Source of the DNA: Petrosia ficiformis
Taxonomy: Eukaryota > Porifera > Demospongiae > Haplosclerida > Petrosiidae
Length of the DNA stretch: 64,000 nucleotides
NCBI GenBank assembly: GCA_947044365.1
Contig: OX345639.1
Span: 5,375,944-5,439,943, forward strand
Direction of reading: 5' to 3'
In this document: positions 43,543 to 55,773 of the stretch, one piece after another
Layout: every line of letters begins with the position of its first letter
Numbering within the stretch: position 1 is the stretch's first letter
The notes under the pieces: generated by a model
Seen by the model: only the letters and a program-made list of their open reading frames with translations
Database searches by the model: none
Told to the model about the DNA's origin: nothing
Position numbers and translations under genes: made by a program

Positions 43543-46418
43543 TTATTTGAACTTTGCCATCGTCTCAGCTCCCCATCCTTCCAAATTATTAGTTACTCCT
43601 CCCGTCAGTTTAACAAACATACCAACGTCTAGATCTTCACCAGGTTTTCGTAGAGAAAGCCAAATATTTCCACCTATGAATTCGTGAACAAGTTTGAGAT
43701 CGGCTGACGTACAAGTGAAAGCAATCCTATTCTGTTCGTGATCAATACGCATCTCTTTCGACTCCCAATTCACATGCCATGATTTCATAGCACTGTACCG
43801 CCATACTTTCTTTTCTTCCATGGTGTTTGGATCAAATAGGATCAACCTATTGTACGCTATACCCAGAAGTTCCTTTGGTTAGGAATATAAAACAACAATA
43901 TAGCAATATGAATGTCATGTCATTTAAATGGTACTACTATTAATGGAACAATGGTACTACTATTAATAGAACAATGTACTACTATTAATAGAACAATAGT
44001 ACTACTATTAATAGAACAATGGTACAATGGTACTAGTAATAGATAGAACATGACCATGAGGGGTGTATCTGATATACACGAGAATTATGAATATAATTCG
44101 AGTGTATATCAGATACATCTACGAGGTGAAGGTCATGTTTATATGGCTTGTAATAATAGTATTAATAGAACAATAGTACTACTATTAATAGAAGAATGGT
44201 AGTACTATTAATAGAACAATGGTACTACTATTAATAAAATGATAGTACTACTATTAATAGAACAATGGTACTACTATTAATAGAACAATGGTACTACTAT
44301 TAATAAAATGATAGTACTACTATTAATAGAACAATGGTACTACTATTAATAGAACAATGGTACTACTATTAATAGAATGATAGTACTACTATTAATATAT
44401 CAAATTGTACAATTTTGCAGAATCATATAATTATCATCTCTGCCTTACATCTTTTTTGGATTTTCCAACTCTTATGACAAAATATGTGATACCAAATGCT
44501 TGAAGTGCCTGCCAGTTACGAATGTACTGCATCTTAGCATCCAATAAACTCATATTCAACATTGAGGAATGTGCATCCAAGATTTGTCGAGCAATCTATC
44601 AAATTAATAAATGGAAATAAAAATATCATGTTAGCAGAAAGTAGTATAGTCAATTGATATCACAATAACATCAAAATTAGGCTGTAATGACTCTAGAGTC
44701 TATATGTATTATATACAGTGTTCTGCCCACACTGGTCGGTATGGGTCAGGAATACCACCACTCAGCAAGAATTAACTACCACTCAGATGAATTAACCACC
44801 TCTCAGATAATACATTTATACTACTGAGACAGAATAAAAGTATATACTGGATAAACAGCACTAAATGCAAGTTAGAATCCCACCACCACTCTAAATATCC
44901 TGGGCAAAACACTGTTATAATTGAGTTAAAGATTATACAGTAACTTAACACGACCACCAAACAAGTACAGTAAGGATAATATGATAACATTGTTTATCAT
45001 TATAAACATGAGGGTATGATAATTATATAGTAACTTAACACGACCAAACAAGTACAGTAAGGATAATATGATAACATTGTTTATCATTATAAACATGAGG
45101 GTATGATAATTATATAGTAACTTAACACGACCACCAAACAAGTACAGTAAGGATAATATGATAACATTGTTTATCATTATAAACATGAGGGTATGATAAT
45201 TATATAGTAACTTAACACGACCAAACAAGTACAGTAAGGATAATATGATAACATTGTTTATCATTATAAACATGAGGGTATGATGATCATTAGAAATACT
45301 TACTACTTTTGGTTTGTGTTTCTTCAACATTCGTGCACCAACAAAATCTTCTGGACGAAGTTCATCCTAAAAGAATAATAATAATTATTATGTATATTAC
45401 ATGTAAGATTTTTTATGTCTTGTGTGCTATATAAATAGTTTCATCAATTGGCTAATTGATGGTGTGGCATGTTAAAAAATATGCGCTCGAGCTACAGACC
45501 AGCATGATGAAACTAACTTGTGAAAACTGTAACTAATATCTGTTGAGGAGTAACAAATAACTGGTTGGACTAAGACACAAGAAAGCCAACAATCATACTA
45601 TTTTAGGGATACATTTTCTACATATCTTGTTGAGTACTCTTCATACGGTAATTCTCTTGTCAAAATAGCATATAACATTCTGAACTTCATATCAAGTAGG
45701 GCTGGAACAGATACCTGGATAATTATCCATGAACTGAATATTAGGATCTGTTTCTTTGTATCCAGGTACTCTATTAGGATCTGTTTCTTTGTATCCAGGT
45801 ACTCTATTAGGATCTGTTTCTTTGTATCCAGGTACTCGTTTAGCATTTGTGCAAGCATAGAAACAAAATATGCGAAATCAAAATTGTAATAAAATGACGG
45901 TTGATAAGAGTCTTACTCCATGTTACCAGCTTTTTTGGCTTGTAGAGACCAGAAAAATCTGTAGAAACACCAATGCTGCTTGTATAAACATCTATTGCAG
46001 TTGATTACAGCAAAAAGGTGAGGCAATACTGTATATTTTAGTGCAAACAAGTCATAAAGTTTTTAGAGCAATTATTTGGGTACCCGACCGTTTTTGTGAA
46101 CGGATATCCGGATAGTAAGACAGGATCCGTTCCAGCCCTATTAAAGTTAGAATTAATTATTATTCTCACATGCTCAGAGGTTGTGTGACTTGTATCTGAT
46201 TTATCTTGCATGGAAACAAATGCTTTGATACTTGATAATTCTTGTTCGTATCCTTGTTTAACAAGTGGACGACCTTTCATTGCCATTCGACAACCTGCCA
46301 TCCATGAGGAATATTCATCAGCCTGTGTGAATACATGTAGGAAAAGACAGATATATGTATAGATAGATAGATAGATGATAGATACATGTAGATAGATACA
46401 TACATAATTATATATAAT

Positions 46419-46474
<56 letters not shown>

Positions 46475-49400
46475 GTGACCAAATTTGCAAAAATCAGGCT
46501 TATGGGATAATTATTAATTTTGAGATACGAGTGAAAATAGACAGTTATGGGTTACTTGGGTGATCACTGTTTTACTACATAAAAAGCTTCATTAACATCT
46601 TACCTATTCACTCATACAGTACCTTCAGAGAAGTTTGGAGACATCAGTGTGCTTTGCTAGCCACTCCTAAAAAGTTGTTAGTCATTACGTTTAATGATTA
46701 AATAAATGCGTTTTCTCAAAATGAAGGATTTGTGACTACAACGGTTTAATCCCCCCGCTGTAGCTTTGTCTTTTGCATGATTGGGATGTATCATATATCA
46801 TTCTGGAGCTAATTATTCAGGTAATACAAAAAATCAATTTTGAAATTTTATCCCATTAGCCTGATTCTCGCAAATTCGGTCACATATATACATGTATATA
46901 TATCTTTAATTTATATACATGTAGATAGATAGATAGATAAAAAGATATATAAATACAATGTACATGTACATGTAGATAGATAGATAGCCATTTATTTAGA
47001 CTGGTAGTGTGTGGATGAGTGGTTGATTATTATGGATTTGAAAGAAGAGATGGTATGAGTAACTCACAGTATCAAAGAACAATCTTATTTCTCCGGTATC
47101 ATCAGAACTAGGAAGAAGTATTCTGAAAATATATTTCCTTTTTGATACATCCAATTCAGGAATAGCTTCAGCTCCTAATAAAGAAGGAAGAGATGATGCT
47201 GATAAACTACATGTAGTATGGAAGTGAAGGGAAGACATATACATATACATGTGGCCAGTTTTTCCCCAGGATAAATATTAAGGTTTGGCAGAATGCATCA
47301 GTAGTACATGACATTTCTCAACAATGTTCAATCAGTGTTGTAAAACAGTGTTTCTCAGCATAAACTACATAATTAAAAGGTGAGGGAGCAAGACTAAAGG
47401 GTGTACATATATGTACTATAACTATAAATAAAAGTGGTTGTTACTGTTATATTAAATCAACACCAGACAAAGGAAGGATGAGGAAATTTTGAAACAAAGA
47501 AAGAGCTAGAAAGAAGAGACATTGATGAATCGTAAAATTAAAATATACAGTATTAGATAAAGGACAGAACCTGTCAAATTGAAACGTTGCATTGCCGGCT
47601 CTCCTTGGCTGTATGAATCCTCATGTTTGTAATATGATAAAGAAGTCCCTTTTAGCAAGAAGAAATATCTTTTGGCCACTTTGAGGGTCATACGAGTTCC
47701 TCTAAGGAAGGCAAGTATATATGTCATGTGTGTACATGTACAATGTATGTATATATGTTATGTGTCATAATGTGTGTACATGTACACACACAACATATGT
47801 AAAGTTTACATACATGTATGTTGTGTGTGTACATGTACATGTACATGTACATATGTGTGTACAGTATATGTGTGTGTTCGTTTATGTGTTGTGTGTTTGT
47901 ATATGCATGCATGTACATGTAAATGTATGTACATGTACATGTACATGTATATGTATATGTATAGATTTACTTGCTAAATTTACAATAGCCAGTAAGTTGA
48001 AGTGCTCTACTCTCAGACTGTGTGTATCAAAAAGATTATAAATTATTGTTAATGACTACTGTTAGTAAACTTACTGCATTAGGATCTTTAGTCTGTCCTA
48101 GTTCAATCTGTAGAGATATACATGTATGATGAATTCAGTTATTAAAATTACATTCATACAAACAAATATTTACTTATACATGTACATACACAATTGTATA
48201 CATGTAAATGCATGTGCACACATGACTAGCAGTTTTTTTTATGGCCAGTAGGGCCTTCCCTACGATGCTTTCCATGGGGTTGAATCTATATAATATTCTT
48301 GTTTCATATGCGTTGTATATGTTACTAAGAAAATTTGCATCATTCTGAGGGGTGTGGCTAATTGATGAGTGTTGCGTATAAATGAACATTCACTAGAGCT
48401 AATTGTCCAGCAGACCAGGATGAAATTGGCTTGTGAAAATTGCAATTAAAAGCTGTTGTAGCCGAAATATATTACAAAAAGTAGACAACTGTTAAAAATA
48501 GATATACACATACACATAATCATTAAAAGTGAGGTCTGTGTGTGTGGATTTAGGAATCCTTTACCTGTAACTGGTCAATAGCAGCATTTATGTCAGTTAT
48601 GGGTTCATCAACAGTTTGAGCCACAGGACCTTGATGATAAGCAGGAGAGGTATGAGCTAGCTTTACTTGAAACTATGGGAGAACAAATTTGATTGTTAAC
48701 TTTGAATACTATAGGATATTATTGGATATTATTGGGTACTATAATTATAGCAACCTTTGATTATGAAGTCACAAACCCATACTTTGATACTAGATATCAC
48801 ATATTCAGTACTATCACAGTCACTATGACCTCAGAAACAGCTTTAGTTTGGAATAATTAATCAACATTCTTTTACCTTCACTATTTTCACATAATTATTC
48901 TATTTTTGGGTATGTATTTTAATCCATTGATTCATTATTGAGTTACAGTATAATGATGTATTAGTCTTATGACATTAAACTATATTACATATAAAGTCAA
49001 CACATCCAGTATTTGAGGTCATCATGAATGTGAACTGACTATATAACATAGGAGTGAAATAGTGTTATCCTTCCACTAAATCCTACCTGTATATTTAATT
49101 ATTTATACAACAGAAAAAATTAAGGATGATTTGGAATATACGGCACCTGAAGTGGGTGTGGCAATGGTTTAATTAGACACTGATTAAAACCCTATTAGTA
49201 AGAGACCCTAGGATCAAGTGGCGTGTCCTATGAATTTTAATAAGGTGGAGTGTATTCCAGTTGACCCAAAATGGACTTCCACTATTTCCTTCCCATATGT
49301 ATTGGGCAGGCAAAATGAAAGTGTTAACTTCTACCATCCAGACTATAGTATGGGGTATTACCTGTAGAGCAGCAAAAGTGTAAGCTTCTTCTTCAGTACA

Positions 49401-52400
49401 GTCAACCTCTTCAGTCAGAATAGACCACTTGGCTTGTTCATATAACTGGTTAATCCTGGTTTCATCATTCTGGAGAGAGAAGCACATTCACAGAATCACA
49501 TATAATAAATTTTTGTGGATATAATCTTCAGAAAACTAATTAAAGAAGGGATTTCTAAACTTAAAAGTCTTCACATCATTAGACTTTTTTACTATAACAT
49601 TGTACATGTTCAAAAATGACACAGAGGCTAATTTTCAAAGGTTTTCAAGAAGGGTACTTCAGACTCAAAACTTTGAGTACCCCTATGGTAATGATATACC
49701 ACCTGTTAAAATTACACAGGAAACCTCAGGTATGTAAATAATCATATTTCAAGAACAATATTATAATAACAATAATGAGATAAAATTTGGGATATTTGTA
49801 ATTATGATATCAATAATATCTATTTACACACAGACACACACAGACACATACACAGAGACACAGACACACATAGACACAGACACACACAGACACACACACA
49901 TACAGACACACACATACACAGACAGAGACACACAGACACAGACACACAGAGACACAACACACACACAGACACACACATGCAATGTACACACCCACAGAGA
50001 CAGAGACACAGACACACACACATACACAGAGACACAACACACACCCTTGTGTCAATATCCATGAAAGTATAATACTTGAAACGTAGATACAAAAGATCTC
50101 CTTCCTTCACTTCTTGTTCAAACAAAGTTTTGGAGGAATCAAGCCATCTATAAAAAGAATACCAAAGTGATGATAACAAAACATACTACAACATGACAAG
50201 TGAATGTTGGTATGTAGTACAAATACACTGTACATGTAACAATGTACATGTACATGTAATATAGTATGTATATATAATTATAATTATACACGTAATTATA
50301 ATATGCAGACTATTGTATTTTTAACCACTATTGTGTTGGTTCTCATGTAAGCATTAATTAAATTACAGAAGGCTCTCTATGTCAACAAGAGGGTTAGGTT
50401 ATTTGATATTTAGATGATTATTGCTCATGCCATTATTTCATTATGATTATGTATCCTTAATATGAGGTACACGTAATAATAACACAAATAAGTACAAATA
50501 GAACACAAACTAACATTGGTATTTGTTTGTCCACACAAAGTCAACATTGAAAACTAATATATATATATATATTATAATTATTATATATTATATGTAACTT
50601 AAGTCTACTTTTAATTGTGCATATTGATTTTAGCGACTAATGTAATAATTTCCAAAATTAGTATGCGCTAAAAATATATTTCGTGATCATTTTATTAGGC
50701 ATATTAAGCGTGGCTCAAAAATTCGCTAAAATTAATGCATGCTAAATCCAAGCGTTTAAAAATCGCTAAATTTAGTGGATGCATAGCCTAAGGTATGTTA
50801 TGTGAAATGGTAAAACAGTATATTTCAAATAAAGTAGCAATACAACTACTACAGCAAGTATTAGTGTTAATATTCTCATATAGTACTTCACTCTAACAAA
50901 ATAATTACCATGGAGACAACGCTTTTTGTCAACAATTAATCTTAAACCAAACAACCAACATGTATCCCAAATATTTGTTTTTTCATTCTTCTTTATATAC
51001 AACTTCCTTAACTATATATACATGATATTCTCAGGAAAGAAAGAAAGACAGAAAGAAAGAAAGAAAGAAAGACACCTGAGGCAATGGAAAAATGAAAAAA
51101 TGAGAGTTGCCTCAGGTGGGATTCGAACCCGCGACACACTGTACTCCAGACAGATGCTCTACCAACTGAGCTACCAAGGCAGCCCAGCTGGCAGGGTCCG
51201 AATCAAGGCTTAACCAATACTAGGCATATATACTTGATATTCTCAGGAAAGAAAGAAAGACAGAAAGAAAGAAAGAAAGACACCTGAGGCAATGGAAAGA
51301 AAGAAAGACATGTACATGACACAAGTATATTCAGTGTTCTGCCCACACAGATCGAGAATAACCACCACTCAGATGACCTCTCACATGAATTAACCACCTC
51401 TCAGATAATACATACATGTATATAGGCTACTGAGACTGAATTACATGTAAGTATATATATACTGGATAAACAGCACTAAATGCTATGTAGAATCCAACCA
51501 CCATTCTAAATATCCTTGGCAGAACATCGCATACTATACATGCATATATACATATATAAATATATTTATTATATTAATCCTTGCAAAAAACATGCCCCTT
51601 CAGGACATAAAATGTCCAGCAATGAAATGGGTACATTATATTGTTTTGATTGTAATTCTTCTTGTTTTTATTATGCTAACTTTGCATGCTGTCTTTGTAT
51701 GTTTAACTAATTAGGCATCATTAGCCATGTTTTTTGAAATCGTTACCAAATCAGGTTACAATCTGTTACATTGTGTGGTAACAGATAAGGCCAATCACAT
51801 AATAATACAGCAACTTGATAACAGATACACATACTCAAACATATAACGCACATAGGTATAAGGACTATATACATGTACATGGACACAGACACACACATAC
51901 ACACAGACACAGACATACACTCACACACACAGACACACACAGACAAACAGATACACACAGACACACAGACACACAGACACACACACAGACACACAGACAC
52001 ACAGACACACACAGACACACACAGACACACACATGCACACATTGTGTAAACAGAATCAAGCTATATAAAAACACTATAATGTTATAGTAATACAATTAAC
52101 TATACATTCATATAAACTACGACCAATTAAAATAATAGCAAGTCCATATAAGTAACTTGTTTATCTCTGTACTACACATAGTTACTAGGGCTATATATGT
52201 CCATATATGGTCAAGTGATTGAATTAATATGATAGTGTGTAACATATATGGTGGGAGTCCTGACAACAATGAACTAAGACAAGATAATAGTAGGCAGTAT
52301 GACACTGGAATACATCTCTTCTATATGAAATATGTAAATATTTACATCTTACACTACATATGTACATGTGTCATGTGTATGCATGTGTATGTACATGTAT

Positions 52401-52451
52401 GTATATATGTATGTATGTGTGTATGTACATGTATGTATGTATGTATGTATG

Positions 52452-52485
<34 letters not shown>

Positions 52486-55072
52486 CTGTATATACATGTA
52501 TGTATGTATATATGTATGTATATATGTATGTATGTACATGTATATGTTGTATGTATGTGTGTATATATGTATGTATGTATGTATGTACGTGTGTATGTAT
52601 GCATGTATGTATACATGTATTTACAAACATGTATGTATGCTCATGTCAGTCATGTGTAGGTATAATGGTATGTTTGTACAAAGTGCATAGGTGAAAAGTA
52701 CAATTAACAAAAAGAAGACCTTCAATTGGAGCATACCGTATAGCGGGAATTATTGGCGAAGGAGAAATTTTGGCGAATTGGCGAATTACAAAATTACACC
52801 AAATTAAATTCCAATCAAATTTCATGACCACACCTACAAACACGTGTTACATAATTACTATAGAAGCGTGTGAAGATGTCGATGTATACGTATTTCCAGA
52901 GAGAAACGAGGGACTTGCATTTACCTCCTGGATTTTGTTTTAAAGGAAAGGGAGATAGAAAAATCAGAAGAATCAACTCTGACTCCATTCTTCTCACCAA
53001 CACGTATAATGATTAGATGTGGGTGTGTCACAAACTGTGCACGTGCAATTCGCAAAAATTAATTTCGCCAACATCTGGGATTGTGCATTTTCGCCAATTT
53101 TTCCCTTCGCCAATAATTCCCGCTATACGGTAATCAACACCTTAATTACACCTCATCTATCACATACACACACACACACACATCATAATTATTATTACTT
53201 ACAAGCCATTAATGAAGGCTTTCTCAATAGATGATCGATGAAGTTTTTCAGAGAAAAACCCTCCATCTGGAGCATTTTCAAGTTTCCTCAGGATCACCGC
53301 ACCACTGTCTATTCCAGTACCTGGTAGAGCAGTATCCTGATGCTCCAAGGCAGCAGCAAGGTTTTGCATACGTTGTTTGCGTGGAGTACTGGGACTATCA
53401 GGAGTATGAGAAGGAGATGAAGAATCGACCCCTTCCAAGCCTGGACTGTTTTCCCGTGATCTGGGATCATGAAGTTTCTTAACTTTGGCTCTGTGATAAC
53501 CGGTAGATTTTACATAACCTTCCCGATCAAACGGAGACTTCATTAGAGAGAGTTCTTCAGAGTGTCGAATGCCAAGAGCATCACAAATCTCCTTTATAAC
53601 ATAAAACGTCATCATAGCAAAATGCACTCTAATACTGAAACGACTTTTACTAGGTAACTCGATAACAAGCTGTCTGTGTACACATGTGAACTCAAGTACG
53701 GCATTGGACATGATTCCATAAGCATACAGCGTCTGTCTTGGTTTACTTAGCCATATTTGTTTGTCTGGCCACCACAAAGCATAGTTATTCCAATCACTGT
53801 CACCTGTATAAAAAAGATAGTGTTTGTACAGATAAAACCAGATGGTGTGTGACAGCATGTATATATGTAATTACTGTTTAAGATACATGTGTATATAGTA
53901 ATTACTGGAAGCTGATAGATACATATATATATTATGTAATTATTGTTTAAGATACATGTGTATATAGTAATTACTGGAAGCTGATAGATACATATATATA
54001 TTATGTAATTACTGTTTAAGATACATGTGTATATAGTAATTACTGGAAGCTGATAGATACATATATATATATTATGTAATTATTGTTTAAGATACATGTG
54101 TATATAGTAATTACTGGAAGCTGATAGATACATATATATATTATGTAATTATTGTTTAAGATACATGTGTATATAGTAATTACTGGAAGCTGATAGATAC
54201 ATATATATATTATGTAATTATTGTTTAAGATACATGTGTATATAGTAATTACTGGAAGCTGATAGATACATATATATATTATGTAATTATTGTTTAAGAT
54301 ACATGTGTATAATAGTAATTACTGGAAGCTGATAAATAAATGTGTATATGTATGTGATCATGGATGTGAAAATCAGTCATTTGTAAAATAAGAATTTTAT
54401 CAAACGCTTGCTCATTATTCAGCCATTTGGATAGAAAGCTGACTAAATTTGGAATTTAGGAAGCACGATAGTTTCTCTTCCTGTGTATCAGATTTCATTT
54501 TCTAACTGTGCATTAATAACGATAAATATAAGTGTTTGACAAAATTCACAAATGACAGATTTTAACAACCACGGTCACAATTAATTACTGTTTAAGAAGC
54601 AGATAGATATATTTGTATATAGTAATTACTGTTATTAAATCATACTTTACATAATTATTATAATTTGTAAAAATATAGATTTTTTTTATTGCAAGTATCA
54701 TTATATATATATATATATACATAGTGATATGAATTTGTAAAAATATTTTCACACTCAAGCTGCAAATCTCCACACCCCATATATAACTGCAAATTATCAT
54801 CAAAACAAGCTCATTACATCAAAGCTATTTACAATGGCCGAATTAATGTATTATCACATCTCAATAGCATCCATTTACAGTCAAAACTCCATGTAGAAAT
54901 TTACATCAACACTCATAATTATATATATATATGACATACCTAGTTTTGAGACAACTTTTAAAATTATAGCTGAAACTGACTCATTGCTTGTTACACGTAA
55001 CTTCCTCTGTACACCCTTATCTGGTACACTGACCAGTAGATCCCAATCTAACTCCTTTCTCTCCTCTACCAT
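43543..55072 (-). CDS. FERMT: Kindlin (fermitin family, FERM-PH integrin activator)
   Basis: Cytoplasmic protein that binds integrin beta tails and, with talin, activates integrins at adhesions. Exons in coding order: 55072-54940, 53803-53203, 50147-50045, 49469-49362, 48672-48565, 48107-48075, 48017-47971, 47701-47571, 47174-47068, 46322-46170, 45366-45304, 44595-44449, 43872-43543. They total 2064 nt, about 687 residues; vertebrate kindlins have 665-690. Order: F0 ([23 protein letters not shown]), F1 with a Ser/Pro-rich loop, F2 ([19 protein letters not shown]), a PH domain inserted in F2 ([19 protein letters not shown] to [11 protein letters not shown]), and F3 ([24 protein letters not shown]). 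The integrin-contact pair is SW (MKSWHVNWE), where vertebrate kindlins have QW. The C-terminus extends about 16 residues past the usual end. ATG 55090 would add six residues. The exon at 48017 could begin at 48011 instead. Confidence 0.92.
43925..44400. repeat. 23-24 bp minisatellite (ATTAATAGAACAATGGTACTACT), kindlin intron 12
   Basis: About 18 copies, some with aaaatgatag variants, fill the intron between the last two kindlin exons. The array is interrupted by the palindrome at 44048-44138. Confidence 0.85.
44048..44138. repeat. 91-bp palindrome inside the kindlin minisatellite
   Basis: Arms acatgacc...gggtgtatctgatatacacg and cgagtgtatatcagatacat...ggtcatgt fold on each other with a small AT loop. 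The GAGGTG...TATACAC style resembles the hairpin at 39024-39124. Confidence 0.7.
44716..44914. mobile_element. MITE, CAGTGTTCTGCCC family (copy 3, most complete)
   Basis: Ends cagtgttctgcccac and tgggcaaaacactg. The interior shows 'attaaccacctctcagataa' repeats. Flanks attatata and ttataatt are similar but not identical. It lies in kindlin intron 11. Confidence 0.7.
44930..45290. repeat. About 90-bp tandem repeat x4 in kindlin intron 11
   Basis: Four near-identical copies of a unit with 'cagtaaggataatatgataa' and attataaacatgagggtatg. They alternate between a version with and a version without an extra 'cca' (ccaccaaacaag versus ccaaacaag), which suggests a higher-order duplication of a two-unit block. 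Confidence 0.85.
45697..46140. mobile_element. 444-bp element with TAGGGCTGGAAC ends
   Basis: Ends tagggctggaacagat and atccgttccagcccta are inverted. Inside are three tandem copies of a 34-bp unit (gatctgtttctttgtatcc). No clear target duplication. It lies in kindlin intron 10. The minus-strand open frame on it is a repeat artefact. Confidence 0.65.
46375..46475. repeat. GATA and (AT)n microsatellites in kindlin intron 9
   Basis: Pure AT dinucleotide from about 46420 to 46472, preceded by gatagatagat units. Confidence 0.85.
47725..47965. repeat. TGTACATG/GTGTGT microsatellite in kindlin intron 7
   Basis: tgtgtacatgtacacac-type units lie between the kindlin exons at 47701 and 47971. Open frames on both strands are low-complexity. 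Confidence 0.8.
48820..49034. mobile_element. MITE-like repeat, GACCTCA family (copy 4)
   Basis: Opens cactatgacctcagaaac and closes tgaggtcatcatgaatgtg. The interior has 'gattcattattgagttacag'. It lies in kindlin intron 4. Confidence 0.6.
49825..50044. repeat. (CACAGA)n microsatellite abutting a kindlin exon
   Basis: acacacagacac units run directly into the donor side of the exon at 50045-50147; on the coding strand the donor itself is the start of a (GT)n tract. Confidence 0.85.
51109..51180 (-). tRNA. tRNA-like sequence (GGA anticodon position), probable tRNA-derived SINE or pseudo-tRNA
   Basis: On the minus strand a 72-nt cloverleaf can be drawn. The 7-bp acceptor is gccttgg/ctgaggc with two wobbles. 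The D arm is gctc...gagc, including A box tagctcagttgg. The anticodon loop ctggagt places GGA at 34-36, which would read Ser UCC. The T arm contains the B box ggttcgaatcc. Against a working tRNA-Ser: there is no long variable arm, and both the anticodon and T stems carry a mismatch. Duplicated flanks (ctcaggaaagaaagaaagac at 51030 and 51240; cacctgaggcaatgg at 51073 and 51281) suggest a repeat-borne insertion. Confidence 0.5.
51332..51526. mobile_element. MITE, CAGTGTTCTGCCC family (copy 4)
   Basis: Starts cagtgttctgcccacac and ends ttggcagaaca. The interior matches 44716-44914, including the 'actggataaacagcacta' stretch. Confidence 0.65.
52360..52640. repeat. TATG/ATGT tetranucleotide array
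   Basis: About 280 bases of tatgtatgta with tatata interruptions. It produces long spurious Tyr/Val/Cys or His/Thr/Ile open frames on both strands. Confidence 0.9.
52734..53132. mobile_element. MITE with TIR TACCGTATAGCGGG (family of 35889-36239)
   Basis: Left end taccgtatagcgggaattat and right end ataattcccgctatacggta are a perfect inverted repeat of at least 20 bases. TA lies at each border. The interior has 'ggcgaattggcgaatt' and cgccaa motifs shared with the other copy. Confidence 0.75.
53860..54330. repeat. 69-71 bp tandem repeat, about 7 copies, kindlin intron 1
   Basis: Units contain 'agtaattactggaagctgat' and tgtttaagatacatgtg, with only the length of the AT tract varying. They lie directly upstream, on the coding strand, of kindlin exon 2. 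Confidence 0.9.
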
Positions 55073-55090
55073 TGTTTGATGTGGCCACAC

Positions 55091-55773
55091 TAATTAGTAT
55101 GTGACACGGAAGTATACTAAATATAACACTGACTAGATTTTAGTTATTAATAATTAATAATTGTAATTTATGTTCATAATTTATGTGCATAATTTTTTTT
55201 ATTGAACATTGTTCAATAAAAAAAATTATGCTGATATATGATATAAGTCAAAGTCATTAGGATCATTAATGTCTTATTGATGTAAAAGGATTAACCACAC
55301 CAAGGAAGATACATGATGTCCTCTATGATGACCTGGCCTGGGCGAGTGGTGTTTACTACTGTGCTCAGGCATAGTCTGCCAAGATTGCTGACTGGTCTGG
55401 GCCCCTTACCTCAAAGTGTATCGTTTAATTGTTTCACTTTTGCATGGTGTTCTCATTTTTTTTAGAACTTGAGCGGGCCCTGGGGAAATCCCCCCCCCCC
55501 AATGTGGGACTATATAGCTGACTGTAATGTATTTTGGAAGTTTGCCAAATCTCCATTGAGCATTCAATAAGCAGCAAATTATAACATGATGTGATCAAAT
55601 CTATAATGTTTATTTATCAGTCACTTTGCTGATTTTTGTATAATATGAGTTGAGTCATAGTCAAAATTAAACTACATACACACACACACACAACAATTTA
55701 TTGCAGCACACAAAATAGTTAATTATTATTTGTGTACTTAGATTGGATCAGATTATTAGTAGTTAGTTTTGCT
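55091..55773. promoter_or_regulatory. Kindlin 5' flank / DGLUCY 3' flank
   Basis: The two minus-strand genes are separated by about 680 bases with no exon. It holds a perfect 20-bp-stem hairpin at 55188-55230, a C10 run near 55491, a CA tract, and TTTATT at 55697-55702 (minus-strand AATAAA about 70 bases after the DGLUCY stop). Confidence 0.5.
55188..55230. repeat. Perfect hairpin, 20-bp stem, 3-base loop
   Basis: The arms cataatttttttt+attgaac and gttcaat+aaaaaaaattatg are exact complements around ATT. It lies about 100-140 bases upstream of the kindlin start codon and about 545 bases downstream of the DGLUCY stop. Confidence 0.75.

Larger units (their letters stand above)
50165..53202. other. 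Kindlin intron 2 (about 3 kb)
   Basis: Repeat-dense and without recognisable exons. It holds AT-rich tracts, a block with recurring gctaaa/tttagcg (50625-50795), a tRNA-like element at 51109-51180 with duplicated flanks, a CAGTGTTCTGCCC MITE (51332-51526), CA/GA repeats (51870-52040), a TATG array (52360-52640) and a TACCGTATAGC MITE (52734-53132). Confidence 0.65.

Noticed and set aside
51109..51180. Functional tRNA-Ser(GGA) gene
   Set aside because: No long variable arm, two stem mismatches and repeat-like flanks. Kept only as a tRNA-like sequence.
52349..52694. Several open frames on both strands over the TATG array
   Set aside because: Artefacts of a tetranucleotide repeat without stop codons.
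53860..54330. Regular 69-71 bp repeat resembling a CRISPR-like array
   Set aside because: The units are directly adjacent with no unique spacers, and this is an intron of an animal gene; it is a minisatellite.
55184..55235. Bacterial-type intrinsic terminator
   Set aside because: It has a stem and A/T run, but the setting is a eukaryotic gene array, so such a terminator has no expected role; recorded as a hairpin.
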